Shown piece after piece: positions 1 through 8,277 of a DNA stretch of 64,000 nt (position 1 is its first letter; every line of letters begins with the position of its first letter). The DNA comes from Micavibrio sp. UBA6139 (GTDB lineage: Bacteria > Pseudomonadota > Alphaproteobacteria > Micavibrionales > Micavibrionaceae). The stretch lies in the NCBI GenBank assembly GCA_002423285.1, contig DIVF01000059.1, forward strand, positions 1-64,000, read 5' to 3'. Under the pieces are notes generated by a model. It did not search any database, had not been told where the DNA came from, and worked only from the letters and a program-made list of their open reading frames with translations. The position numbers and the translations under genes were made by a program.

Positions 1-8
1 TTGAAAAA

Positions 9-83
9 TGGTGCCGGCAGAGAGATTTGAACTCCCGACCTTCGGTTTACAAAACCGCTGCACTACCACTGTGCTATGCCGGC
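9..83 (-). tRNA. tRNA-Thr (anticodon TGT), CCA encoded
   Basis: Read on the minus strand, the 7-bp acceptor stem is GCCGGCA paired with TGCCGGC, followed by discriminator A and an encoded CCA. The D arm is GCAC/GTGC. The anticodon arm is GCGGT/ACCGA-like with loop TTTGTAA, giving anticodon TGT, which reads ACA (Thr). The T arm has the usual TTCAAAT loop. All cloverleaf parts are present. Confidence 0.95.
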
Positions 84-210
84 CCCTTTGGGATGGGGGA
101 TTTTATATTCAAGTTGGGGGGGAAGATCAACTGTCTTTATGACGGGGGTGTCATTTTGTGCAAAATCACCCCCATCTCGCGGTTTTCTGCCATCCACCAC
201 GGCCTGTCAG

Positions 211-1038
211 CTAGCCATACACCCGGTTATGACGGGCATTCAGGTGGTTGAAGATCTGCGCCGCCTCAGCATTACCGATGGCACCATCCAGCAGGGAAAC
301 ATGGTAAAGCCGGGTGCCGGACGCCAGAAATTCAGCCGTCCCCGAGCTGCGTGCGCCAATAGAGGAATAGGCCAGAGAATCATAAGACGTGGCATTCATG
401 GTAAAGCTGAGCTCTGTCCCCGTGCGGGTGTTGAGCCAAAAGCGCGCCTTATGGGTCGCCTTTTCACAAGACACAATGCACAGATAATCAACACCGGGCG
501 TCAACGCGCTGTCATGCGCCACCTGAACGGCGGCGTTATCACCATATTGGCTGAGATATAATTTGTTATCCGGATTGATGCCAACACTGATCCCGCGTGA
601 AAAGGCCGCGTTGCTTTGTGTTGTAAAAATGCGTTGATCGAGTTCGTTGCTTTGAAAGCGAAGTGCGGCAACAACAGTAAAATCAGGGCCTGTCGCTGTT
701 GTGCTCAACCGTCCGGTATATTCATAGATGCTGGCGATACCGCGAAATGAATCCCCGCCATCCAACGACCAATACGCATCCACATCGCCGGATGCGCCGG
801 TAAAGGATGGATCATCTGCGGCGGCGCTGTTGGCAATACCCCTTGTATAATCAAAGGCCGTTTGGGGCGAACCACCCGCCGGTGTGCCGACAAGATTGAA
901 CCAGACCTGTCCCGATCCGGGATAACTCTCCGCCAAGGTCGCATCCACATCGAACACCGCCGCTGGCAAAATACTGTCCAAAGGAGCGGTAAAGCGTTGC
1001 GGGCCACCCCCGATTGATAATCCCAAATTCTTAAGCAT
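211..1038 (-). CDS. hypothetical protein with LamG/concanavalin-like fold
   Basis: 275 aa. Function not recognised. After about 30 residues, the alternating beta-strand pattern (for example DFTVVAALRF, GISVGINPDNKLYLSQYGD, ARFWLNTRTGTELSF) and the closing 'NAEAAQIFNHLNARH' resemble LamG/concanavalin A-like jelly-roll domains found in phage structural and surface proteins. No signal peptide or membrane segment is seen. The ATG at 1038 is preferred over a TTG at 1059 because AGGAAAGG lies about 8 nt upstream of it. It lies between tRNA-Thr and the divergent dot genes. The fold is inferred from the residue pattern only. Confidence 0.6.
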   Translation of the reverse strand: MLKNLGLSIGGGPQRFTAPLDSILPAAVFDVDATLAESYPGSGQVWFNLVGTPAGGSPQTAFDYTRGIANSAAADDPSFTGASGDVDAYWSLDGGDSFRGIASIYEYTGRLSTTATGPDFTVVAALRFQSNELDQRIFTTQSNAAFSRGISVGINPDNKLYLSQYGDNAAVQVAHDSALTPGVDYLCIVSCEKATHKARFWLNTRTGTELSFTMNATSYDSLAYSSIGARSSGTAEFLASGTRLYHVSLLDGAIGNAEAAQIFNHLNARHNRVYG

Positions 1039-1413
1039 TTTGAATGCCTTTCCTGTCAATCATTGCGCCTTAGGGCCCTGCGCCGTTCTGGCCAAACCAT
1101 AACCTGATCAGAACATATCATGAACATGCAGCTTGGTCAAGAATATATTCCTATATTATGACCGTGCGTGATCAAAGCACAGCGGAGGTTTTCTTGCCGA
1201 ACCCCTTGGTATCACCCTGATTTTTCTGGTATTCTTTGAAAAGGGCTGAGGTTTGTATAAACCCGCGGACAGGGGATATGTGTCGGCGGCGTTTTCCTTT
1301 TTTCAGTTCCCCCTGACTCTGGTAAACCGGGCCGCCCGGTTTCATGCATCAGACAATCGGGTCTTTCTAAGGTTTATCTGTTTTAAAGTCGTTCTTATCT
1401 GGGGCTGGGGTCC
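1039..1413. other. divergent intergenic region
   Basis: 375 bases between the LamG-like gene (minus) and dotM (plus). There is an AT-rich patch at about 1138-1160 with near-palindromic ATATATTCCTATATTAT, a plausible control site, and a pyrimidine-rich stretch at about 1290-1310. No convincing gene, RNA structure or full promoter pair was found. Confidence 0.4.
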
Positions 1414-2646
1414 GTGGCTGATCAAAAAGCAAATACAGGCAGTGAAAATGCGGTGGGCTGGTTCATTTTGGGCTGCGTCTTCGTCGCACTCTTTGCCCTG
1501 TTCTGGTACTACAACGAATTCAAAGTCAAAAGCGCAATCCGCTGGGTGCGGTGGAGCGAGATGTGGGTCTGGTCGCTGGTCCTTGATGAGGATTACACCG
1601 TCACCTATAAGGGCATGCCGGTTCATTATGACACTTGGCTCGATGCCATTCCGCTGATCCCGGAAAAAGAACTGAATGATGAAACTATGGCCGTCATTGC
1701 AACATTGGCAATGGCACCGATTAAATTCCCAATCGCGCTTATTCTCGGGATTATTGGCCTGTGGTGTCTTCAGTATGGTCCGGGGACCAATAACCGCCGC
1801 AAGATGAATCTGGATTCACTGATTAACGCGCAGGCAAAAAACTTCCCGGTCATTGCACCGTTCGTGAAATTCAATCCGTCCAAGCAGCCACCGCGCGCAC
1901 CGGGCGCACCGGTTCCTGCTGAACTGCCGCTATTTGCAGAAGCCCTCGGGCCTGAAGAATGGTTGGCCTATCACAGCATTCCTATTCCAGATGGCAATGT
2001 TGATCGCCAAGCATCATATCTCGCCTTTGCACAGCAATTGGGGCCACGCTGGGCGGGTTGGGAAAAACTTCCACCCCATAAACAAATTCTTTTGGCCTGT
2101 TTCTGCCTGAAGGCCTCGCGGAAGCGTAAGGAAGCAGATTCCATGATCGGGCGTATTGCGGAGTGCTGGTCATTTGAAAAAGGATTAAGCCTGAACAAAG
2201 ATCGCAAATTGCTGAGCGATGCCCGCGCCGTTTTGAAGAACAAGGAACTCTCATCCCTTGTCCTGCGCCGCGCCAACCAGCATGCATTCCACTCCACCGC
2301 GATGCTGCGGGCCTTGGCCACGGCGCGTGAAGAGGGCGGCGTTCTGGCCCCGGCACAATTTGTCTGGCTGCGCGCCTTTGACCGCACCCTTTGGTATCCG
2401 CTGAACAATCTAGGCCGTCAAGCGTTCCACATGGAAGCCTTCGGGGCCATGGCGCATTACAAGATTGAAAAAATGACCCAGCGCCCGATTCCGCGGCCAA
2501 AGGTCGAAGCCGCCATCGACACCATCGTGACCTATATGCAATCAGACCGCGCCCGCCCAATCCCGCAATTGGATTACAAGGGCAGCAAAAAGCGCGGCGT
2601 GAAAAAACCATCCGCCAGTGGCATCAAACAACCTAAAAGAGCTTAA
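1414..2646 (+). CDS. dotM: DotM/IcmP (TrbA-family) type IVB secretion coupling-complex protein
   Basis: 410 aa, GTG start with GGGG upstream. Inner-membrane partner of the DotL ATPase in type IVB (Dot/Icm and IncI conjugation) systems; in Legionella the DotM cytoplasmic domain helps recruit substrates. Hydrophobic segments lie at about residues 14-33 and 92-121, followed by a large soluble domain. The C-terminal family signature FVWLRAFDRTLWYPLNNLGR, then HMEAFGAMAHY, spans about 315-350. The length is close to Legionella IcmP. It is the first gene of a plus-strand run with an unknown gene and dotL, which supports the call. No other Dot/Icm core genes lie in the window. Confidence 0.87.
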   Translation: MADQKANTGSENAVGWFILGCVFVALFALFWYYNEFKVKSAIRWVRWSEMWVWSLVLDEDYTVTYKGMPVHYDTWLDAIPLIPEKELNDETMAVIATLAMAPIKFPIALILGIIGLWCLQYGPGTNNRRKMNLDSLINAQAKNFPVIAPFVKFNPSKQPPRAPGAPVPAELPLFAEALGPEEWLAYHSIPIPDGNVDRQASYLAFAQQLGPRWAGWEKLPPHKQILLACFCLKASRKRKEADSMIGRIAECWSFEKGLSLNKDRKLLSDARAVLKNKELSSLVLRRANQHAFHSTAMLRALATAREEGGVLAPAQFVWLRAFDRTLWYPLNNLGRQAFHMEAFGAMAHYKIEKMTQRPIPRPKVEAAIDTIVTYMQSDRARPIPQLDYKGSKKRGVKKPSASGIKQPKRA

Positions 2647-2661
2647 ACGAGAGAGCATTCC

Positions 2662-3249
2662 ATGAAACGCATGATTGAAAACATCACCGGCAATTATACC
2701 GCCAGCGCCAGCGTCGTTGACGGCACGTTGATCCTGTCCCTGCCCGATGCGATCACACCGATTGTCTGGCGTTTGGACCTGGTCCATGCGAAGGCATCGG
2801 CCCTGGAGGTGCGCGAAGCAGAAAATGCGACCTTTATTCTCGCCCTTAAAACACCACGCGGCGATGTCAATGAAATCGCAAAATTCGCCAGCCGTGGCCG
2901 CGCTGTCGCGGCCCTGATGTGTGTCACACGCGCCATGGAACAAGCCCACGGCCAGATGAAACCCGCCGCAAATGACGGTGAACCCTATAACCCGACACAT
3001 TTGCCGGTTCCCGTGCGCACACGTCGCGCCAAGGCACACGCCACGCAGCCAAGCAACGGCAAGGGCCTGATTGGTGGCGTGATTGCCCTGTTGCTGATTG
3101 TCGGGCTTGGCGCAGTATTGCTGAACATGGGGCCAAGACAAGTCACAGCCCTGTCCGCAGCCAGCCCGGCCGCTGGAACAAGCACCGCAAGCAGCCCGCA
3201 AAGCGCAGGCGTTGCCGTTTCCGCTGATGACTTTTTGAAAAACCGCTAA
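2662..3249 (+). CDS. unknown single-pass membrane protein between dotM and dotL
   Basis: 195 aa, not recognised. The N-terminal ~115 residues look like a small soluble alpha/beta domain (repeated strands, then a helix ending FASRGRAVAALMCVTRAMEQ). A basic linker follows (VRTRRAKAHATQ), then one strong membrane helix at about 133-152 (GLIGGVIALLLIVGLGAVLL), then an Ala/Ser-rich tail. The layout predicts an N-in protein with the small domain in the cytoplasm. It starts 16 bases after dotM and ends 36 bases before dotL, so it is probably co-transcribed and may belong to the same coupling complex. Legionella has no gene at this place. Confidence 0.75.
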   Translation: MKRMIENITGNYTASASVVDGTLILSLPDAITPIVWRLDLVHAKASALEVREAENATFILALKTPRGDVNEIAKFASRGRAVAALMCVTRAMEQAHGQMKPAANDGEPYNPTHLPVPVRTRRAKAHATQPSNGKGLIGGVIALLLIVGLGAVLLNMGPRQVTALSAASPAAGTSTASSPQSAGVAVSADDFLKNR

Positions 3250-3285
3250 AGACTAAAAGACCGCTTCTAAGGATGATGCTGCCAG

Positions 3286-5784
3286 ATGGCTTTAGATACC
3301 CGTAAGTACGAACGTAAACACACCGACATTCTGCGTGACACGCGGCCGCTCGAGGCGCGTATCGCCGAATGGCTACGGCACCCCAGCAATTCATTTGCCA
3401 TGTTCACCATGGCCGCATGCGGGATTTTTCTGGTCGATAGCGTCACGCATTGGGCCGACCTTGTCCTTTGTATTTTTCTGTTTTATTTCTGGCGTATGAC
3501 CAAGGCTGACCGCAGCCTGGCTTTTAAATTGCCGATGGGTTCCAAATACCCAGATAAAAACAATAAGGGCGGCGGACGCAGCGGCAAAGGCGAGGGGATT
3601 CTCTATCTCGGCAACGTCGAAAAAACCAATGAAGAAGTCTGGTTTACCAACAACGATGCACGGACACATTGTTTGTATCTCGGCACGACTGGTTCGGGGA
3701 AAACAGAAGGCCTTAAATCAATGGTCACCAACGCCCTGTCATGGGGTTCGGGCTTTGTTTATATTGACGGTAAGGCCGATACGGATTTGTGGTCTTCGCT
3801 CTCCTCGCTGGTGAAACGCTTTGGCCGCGATGATGATTTGCTGGTCTTGAACTACATGACCGGGAACTCTGACCGCCGCGCGCCGTCCAACACGATGAAC
3901 CCGTTTTCCTCCGGTTCTGCATCTTACCTGACCAACATGCTGGTCAGCTTGATGCCGGAAGCAGAAGGCGATAACGCGATGTGGAAAGAACGTGCCGTGT
4001 CGCTAATTGGCTCTCTTATGCCTGCGCTGACATGGAAACGCGATAACCAGGACATTCCGACCTCGGTCAGTATGATCCGGGAATATCTGAACCTGAACAA
4101 CGTCATTAAATTATCGCGCGATCAGGTTGTGCCGGAAAAAATCCGTATGTCGATCAAGGGTTATCTGGACACCCTGCCCGGTTATAACGACGCAGCTTTC
4201 GACGATCAGGGCCGTGAAAAGCCAGCCGGTCCCGATCAGCCAATGATTGATACAACAACACCGCGCCAGCAGCACGGTTATCTGGCGATGCAGTTTACGC
4301 GTTCCTTGCAATCGCTGGGCGATGATTACGGTTACATCTTTGATTCGCAAGCCGCCGACGTTGAAATGGTCGATGTGGTTTTGAACCGCCGTATTTTGAT
4401 CGTTCTGATTCCAGCCCTCGAAAAATCCGCTGATGAAACTGCTAACCTCGGTAAGATCGTCGCGGCAACCATTAAAGGGATGATGGGTTCGACACTGGGG
4501 TCCACGGTTGAAGGGGAATCCGCAACCGTCATTGAAAACAAACCCACATCATCCTCCACCCCGTTTATGTGCGTGTTTGACGAGGTCGGTTACTATACGG
4601 CCGCCGGGATGGCTGTTATGGCCGCGCAGGCCCGTTCGCTCGGGTTCTGCCTGATCTATTCAGCGCAGGATTTGCCCGCGCTCGAAAAGCGCGTCAAGGA
4701 AGAAGCCCGATCCATCACCGCGAACTGTAACATCAAGATTTTCGGCAAGCTGGAAGATCCAACCCAGACGAAAGAATTCTTTGAAAAGACCGTTGGTTCG
4801 TCGATCGTTATGGAGGCATCAGGCTTCCAGCTTTCCGGCGACCGTCAGAGTGGTTCTTATTATGATACCAAACAGGCCGGTGTGCAGATTCGGGCACGGG
4901 CCAGCTATGACGGGTTGAAGGGCTTCCGTGAAGGTCAGGCGGTAATCGCGTTCGGCTCCATGGTTGTGGATACGCAGATTTTCTATTCCAACCCCGGCTT
5001 CGCCAAGGCAATGCGTGTGACACGTTATGTGGCTCTGCCGCCGCCTGATGAACAATTGCTGTCGGCTGCGCCGCATATTACAAAACTGCGCGATTTGATG
5101 GTTCATAAAACATGGACTGCGATGAAGGCTGATATCCGCACCGAAACACCGCCGGAAATTCGCGCCCTCGATGAAGGCTACCGTGAAGGCCGCGCCGCCA
5201 ACATGAACGGATCAGAATCCGCCATGGTTGCGATCGCCAATGTCTTCGCGCTCAGCAACCCACTGGTCAGCCAAACCGCATCCTCCGGTGATACATCCGC
5301 CCCGGCACAGGTTCAAAAACCAGCAGCGCAGCTTTCCGCAGCCCCTGCGGGTGATATGGCCGCGCCAATCCCGCCAATCTTCACCGCCCGCCCGAATGCA
5401 CAAGGCGCAAACGAGTCCGTGGCTGTGCCTGTTCGCGCTACACCGCCCGTGTCATCACCACAAACGACCTCACCTGCCTCTTCAGGCGGAAACCCGATGG
5501 CGTTCTTCAAGAAAGGTGACGAGCAAGCTGATACGGTCGCACCACAGGCCCCAACAGCCCCGATCATCAGCACACAGCAAACAGCAGCACCTGTCACCCG
5601 TCCGCTTAGCTGGGAAGAAATCGTACAGGCCGAAGCCGCACAACAAGCCGCCGTACAACAGACCACCCCCGTTGCAGCCAAACCAGCCCTTGATCCGGAA
5701 ACAGAAAAATTGTTGAAACAGGCCGGTGAAGCAACCCGCAAGGCTTTGCTCGGCAAGGTACAAAAGGATGATGATGCAAAATAA
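3286..5784 (+). CDS. dotL: DotL/IcmO (TrbC-family) type IV coupling ATPase
   Basis: 832 aa. VirD4-type ATPase that receives substrates and passes them to the type IVB secretion channel at the inner membrane. Two membrane segments lie near residues 37-52 and 55-70. Walker A GTTGSGKT is at 133-140, followed by FVYIDGKAD, and a Walker B-like FMCVFDEVGYY is near 427. 'IYSAQDLPAL' and 'NCNIKIFGKLEDP' are typical of TraD/TrbC-like pumps. Residues from about 640 are low-complexity Ala/Pro/Gln/Thr; in Legionella the DotL C-terminus binds adaptors, but sequence similarity there cannot be judged. AAGGA precedes the ATG. It overlaps the next gene by 11 bases. Confidence 0.9.
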   Translation: MALDTRKYERKHTDILRDTRPLEARIAEWLRHPSNSFAMFTMAACGIFLVDSVTHWADLVLCIFLFYFWRMTKADRSLAFKLPMGSKYPDKNNKGGGRSGKGEGILYLGNVEKTNEEVWFTNNDARTHCLYLGTTGSGKTEGLKSMVTNALSWGSGFVYIDGKADTDLWSSLSSLVKRFGRDDDLLVLNYMTGNSDRRAPSNTMNPFSSGSASYLTNMLVSLMPEAEGDNAMWKERAVSLIGSLMPALTWKRDNQDIPTSVSMIREYLNLNNVIKLSRDQVVPEKIRMSIKGYLDTLPGYNDAAFDDQGREKPAGPDQPMIDTTTPRQQHGYLAMQFTRSLQSLGDDYGYIFDSQAADVEMVDVVLNRRILIVLIPALEKSADETANLGKIVAATIKGMMGSTLGSTVEGESATVIENKPTSSSTPFMCVFDEVGYYTAAGMAVMAAQARSLGFCLIYSAQDLPALEKRVKEEARSITANCNIKIFGKLEDPTQTKEFFEKTVGSSIVMEASGFQLSGDRQSGSYYDTKQAGVQIRARASYDGLKGFREGQAVIAFGSMVVDTQIFYSNPGFAKAMRVTRYVALPPPDEQLLSAAPHITKLRDLMVHKTWTAMKADIRTETPPEIRALDEGYREGRAANMNGSESAMVAIANVFALSNPLVSQTASSGDTSAPAQVQKPAAQLSAAPAGDMAAPIPPIFTARPNAQGANESVAVPVRATPPVSSPQTTSPASSGGNPMAFFKKGDEQADTVAPQAPTAPIISTQQTAAPVTRPLSWEEIVQAEAAQQAAVQQTTPVAAKPALDPETEKLLKQAGEATRKALLGKVQKDDDAK

Positions 5785-6481
5785 GCCTGTGACATCTGTA
5801 GCCCAATCAGGAAATGCATTCTTCATGATCCTGATGGCGGTGATGTTGTTCGCCGCGTTGGCATTTACATTTTCAAAGGGTATTCAACAGGGCGGAGAAA
5901 ATATCTCCAACCGCAAGGCCTCCCTCGCCGCCAGTGACATCATTGCCTATGGCCAAAAAGTCTCCCGCGCCGTTGAAGGCGTGATTGCCAAGGGCAATTC
6001 TGAAGGTGATATCAGCTTTGAAAATGACACTGAGACCGGATACGAAAACCCCGACTGTGATCCACTGAAAAAATGCCGGATTTTCATGGCCGATGGCACG
6101 GGTCTGACTTGGCAACGGGCTCCAACAGGGGCCAATAACAACGAACCTTATTTCTTTGGCACCAATCAGGTTGGCCTGGCATCAGAAACCTTGGACCCAT
6201 CGCAACGTGATCTGGTCATGATGCTGCCCGTGAAGATGAGCGTTTGCACATTGATCAATGAAATGACCACGCGCAGCGTCACATGGGTTTCGGGTGGGAC
6301 CTTAAACGAGGCAACAAAGTTTACCGGTGATTACACCCTGCCCGCCAATACCCGTATTTCATGGACATCGACCGCAGATGAGCCCGACGCACGCCCAGCA
6401 GGATGCTTCTGCAAGGGCTCGGCACCTTGCGACAGCAGTGACAGCCATTATTTCTATTACGTCCTGCATCCACGCGGCTAG
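5774..6481 (+). CDS. unknown pilin-like/exported membrane protein, coupled to dotL
   Basis: 235 aa, not recognised. An N-terminal stretch SVAQSGNAFFMILMAVMLFA is followed by AALAFTFS and then a polar helix. This is the architecture of pilin- or pseudopilin-like proteins: a short polar leader, one hydrophobic helix, and an exported globular domain. Later cysteines (in PDCDPLKKC, CFCKGSAPC) could form disulfides, fitting the periplasm. Three ATG codons overlap the end of dotL (5768, 5771, 5774); the third has AGGA at a workable distance and was chosen. It is the last gene of the dot run and converges with argS. A prepilin peptidase site is not certain. Confidence 0.72.
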   Translation: MQNKPVTSVAQSGNAFFMILMAVMLFAALAFTFSKGIQQGGENISNRKASLAASDIIAYGQKVSRAVEGVIAKGNSEGDISFENDTETGYENPDCDPLKKCRIFMADGTGLTWQRAPTGANNNEPYFFGTNQVGLASETLDPSQRDLVMMLPVKMSVCTLINEMTTRSVTWVSGGTLNEATKFTGDYTLPANTRISWTSTADEPDARPAGCFCKGSAPCDSSDSHYFYYVLHPRG

Positions 6482-6489
6482 GAAGACGG

Positions 6490-8250
6490 TTACATCCGCT
6501 CCGGCACGTCAATCCCAAGAAGATCCAAAACCAAGATCAGCTGCGCCAAAACCATCGCGCACAGGCGCAAGCGGCTGGCGCGCAGCATTTGATCCTGCTC
6601 AGACAGAATGTGGCAATTGCCGTAGAAGGAACTGAACGCGTTTGCCAAACGGTAAACGTAATCGCACAACACGTGCGGTGTGTAATGACGCATGGCCAAG
6701 GCAACAACATCAGGCAGCTCCGTCAGCAACAAGGCCAGCGGACGATCCGCATCACCCAGAACAATTTTATCACCCGGCAACGCGCCTTGCGCGGCGGCTT
6801 TGCGCAGCAATGATTTGATCCGCACCGCCTGATACAGCATGTAGGGTCCGGTTTTGCCCTCAAATGAAGTCATACGGTCCAGATCAAAAATGTAATCCGA
6901 TTGACGCTGGTTTTGCAGATCAGCGAATTTCAGCGCGGCAACGCCAACCATATGGGCGGTTTTGGCGAGTTCGTCGGCACTGGCATCCTGCGCCAGATTG
7001 GCTTCCTTCATCCGCTCGGCTGCTTTTTGTGTGGCCGATTCAATCAAATCTTCCAAACGCAGCACACCGCCAGCGCGGGTTTTAAAGGGTTTTCCATCAG
7101 AACCGTTCATCGTGCCATTTCCGGCATGAATCAGCTCAACACTGTCCGGGGCAATACCGGTTTTATAGGCCGCGCGGAAGACCTGTTCAAAATGCAGGCT
7201 TTGGCGTTGATCGACGATATAAACGATTTTGGACGGGTTTGATTGCATCCGCTCCACAATCGTCGCCAGATCGGTCGTGCCATACATCACCGCGCCATCG
7301 CGTTTATACAGCATCAATGGTGGGAATTCTTTCTGGTCGTCTTCACGGGCCACGGGAATAACCGTCGCGCCGTCATCCTTCACCGCAAAACCGCGCGCCA
7401 ACAAATCATCAACCATCGGTGCGATCAGATCATGGACTGATGATTCACCCTTCCACCAGTCAAAATGTACATTCAGGGAATCAAAATTCGCCTTCATGCT
7501 GGCAATCGATACATTCACGATGTGCTGCCATAAGGCGCGGTAACCGGGGCGGCCATTTTGCAGTTCAACCGTTGCGATCAACGCCAACTCTTTACGCGCT
7601 TCATCATCCTTACACGCTTGCGCAGCGAAGGGGTAAACTTCTTCAAGATCAGCGATGGCAAAGGGGGCTTCGGATGGATAACCGGATGTCACACTTTCAT
7701 CGAAATAAACCCATTCCGGGTGGCGAATTTGAAATTCGCTGATAACCATGCCGATCTGCGTGCCCCAATCGCCCATATGGACATCGCCAATGGCGGTGTA
7801 GCCACAAAAACCCGCCATGCGGCGCAACGCTTCACCAATGATACTGGTGCGCAAATGCCCGACATGCATCGCCTTGGCGACATTGGGCCCGCCGTAATCA
7901 AGGATCATGGTTTGCCCCGATACCAGCGGCGCAATGCCGCAGCGCGTATCGGTTGCCATCGCGCCCAAATGTTCATTCAGCGCATTATCAGTCAGCGTCA
8001 GGTTGATAAAACCCGGACCCGCGATTTCAATCTTTGCGAAAATTGGGTTTTGTTGAAGGTGACCGACAACGGCTTCCGCCACCGCACGCGGGTTTTTCTT
8101 GGCCTGTTTGGCTGCCGCCATCGCACCGTTGCACTGGAACTGCGCCAAATCAGGGCGGTCGGACATGCGCACCGCCCCGACATCAGCAGTAAAACCTTCG
8201 GCGACAAACGCCGCACCCGTCAGGACAGAGAGTTTTTCAGTCAAAGACAT
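6490..8250 (-). CDS. argS: arginyl-tRNA synthetase
   Basis: 586 aa, normal length for bacterial ArgRS. It charges tRNA-Arg with arginine in the cytoplasm. The N-terminal add-1 domain is followed by the class I signature NVAKAMHVGHLRTS (HIGH motif at about 127-130). The KMSKS-equivalent loop reads GKPFKTRAGG, as is usual in ArgRS. The C-terminal anticodon-binding (DALR) domain runs to the end (VPERM). It follows gyrB by only 27 bases on the same strand, so read-through from gyrB is likely. Confidence 0.97.
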   Translation of the reverse strand: MSLTEKLSVLTGAAFVAEGFTADVGAVRMSDRPDLAQFQCNGAMAAAKQAKKNPRAVAEAVVGHLQQNPIFAKIEIAGPGFINLTLTDNALNEHLGAMATDTRCGIAPLVSGQTMILDYGGPNVAKAMHVGHLRTSIIGEALRRMAGFCGYTAIGDVHMGDWGTQIGMVISEFQIRHPEWVYFDESVTSGYPSEAPFAIADLEEVYPFAAQACKDDEARKELALIATVELQNGRPGYRALWQHIVNVSIASMKANFDSLNVHFDWWKGESSVHDLIAPMVDDLLARGFAVKDDGATVIPVAREDDQKEFPPLMLYKRDGAVMYGTTDLATIVERMQSNPSKIVYIVDQRQSLHFEQVFRAAYKTGIAPDSVELIHAGNGTMNGSDGKPFKTRAGGVLRLEDLIESATQKAAERMKEANLAQDASADELAKTAHMVGVAALKFADLQNQRQSDYIFDLDRMTSFEGKTGPYMLYQAVRIKSLLRKAAAQGALPGDKIVLGDADRPLALLLTELPDVVALAMRHYTPHVLCDYVYRLANAFSSFYGNCHILSEQDQMLRASRLRLCAMVLAQLILVLDLLGIDVPERM

Positions 8251-8277
8251 AATGATTACAGACTCAAATGTGGCAGA

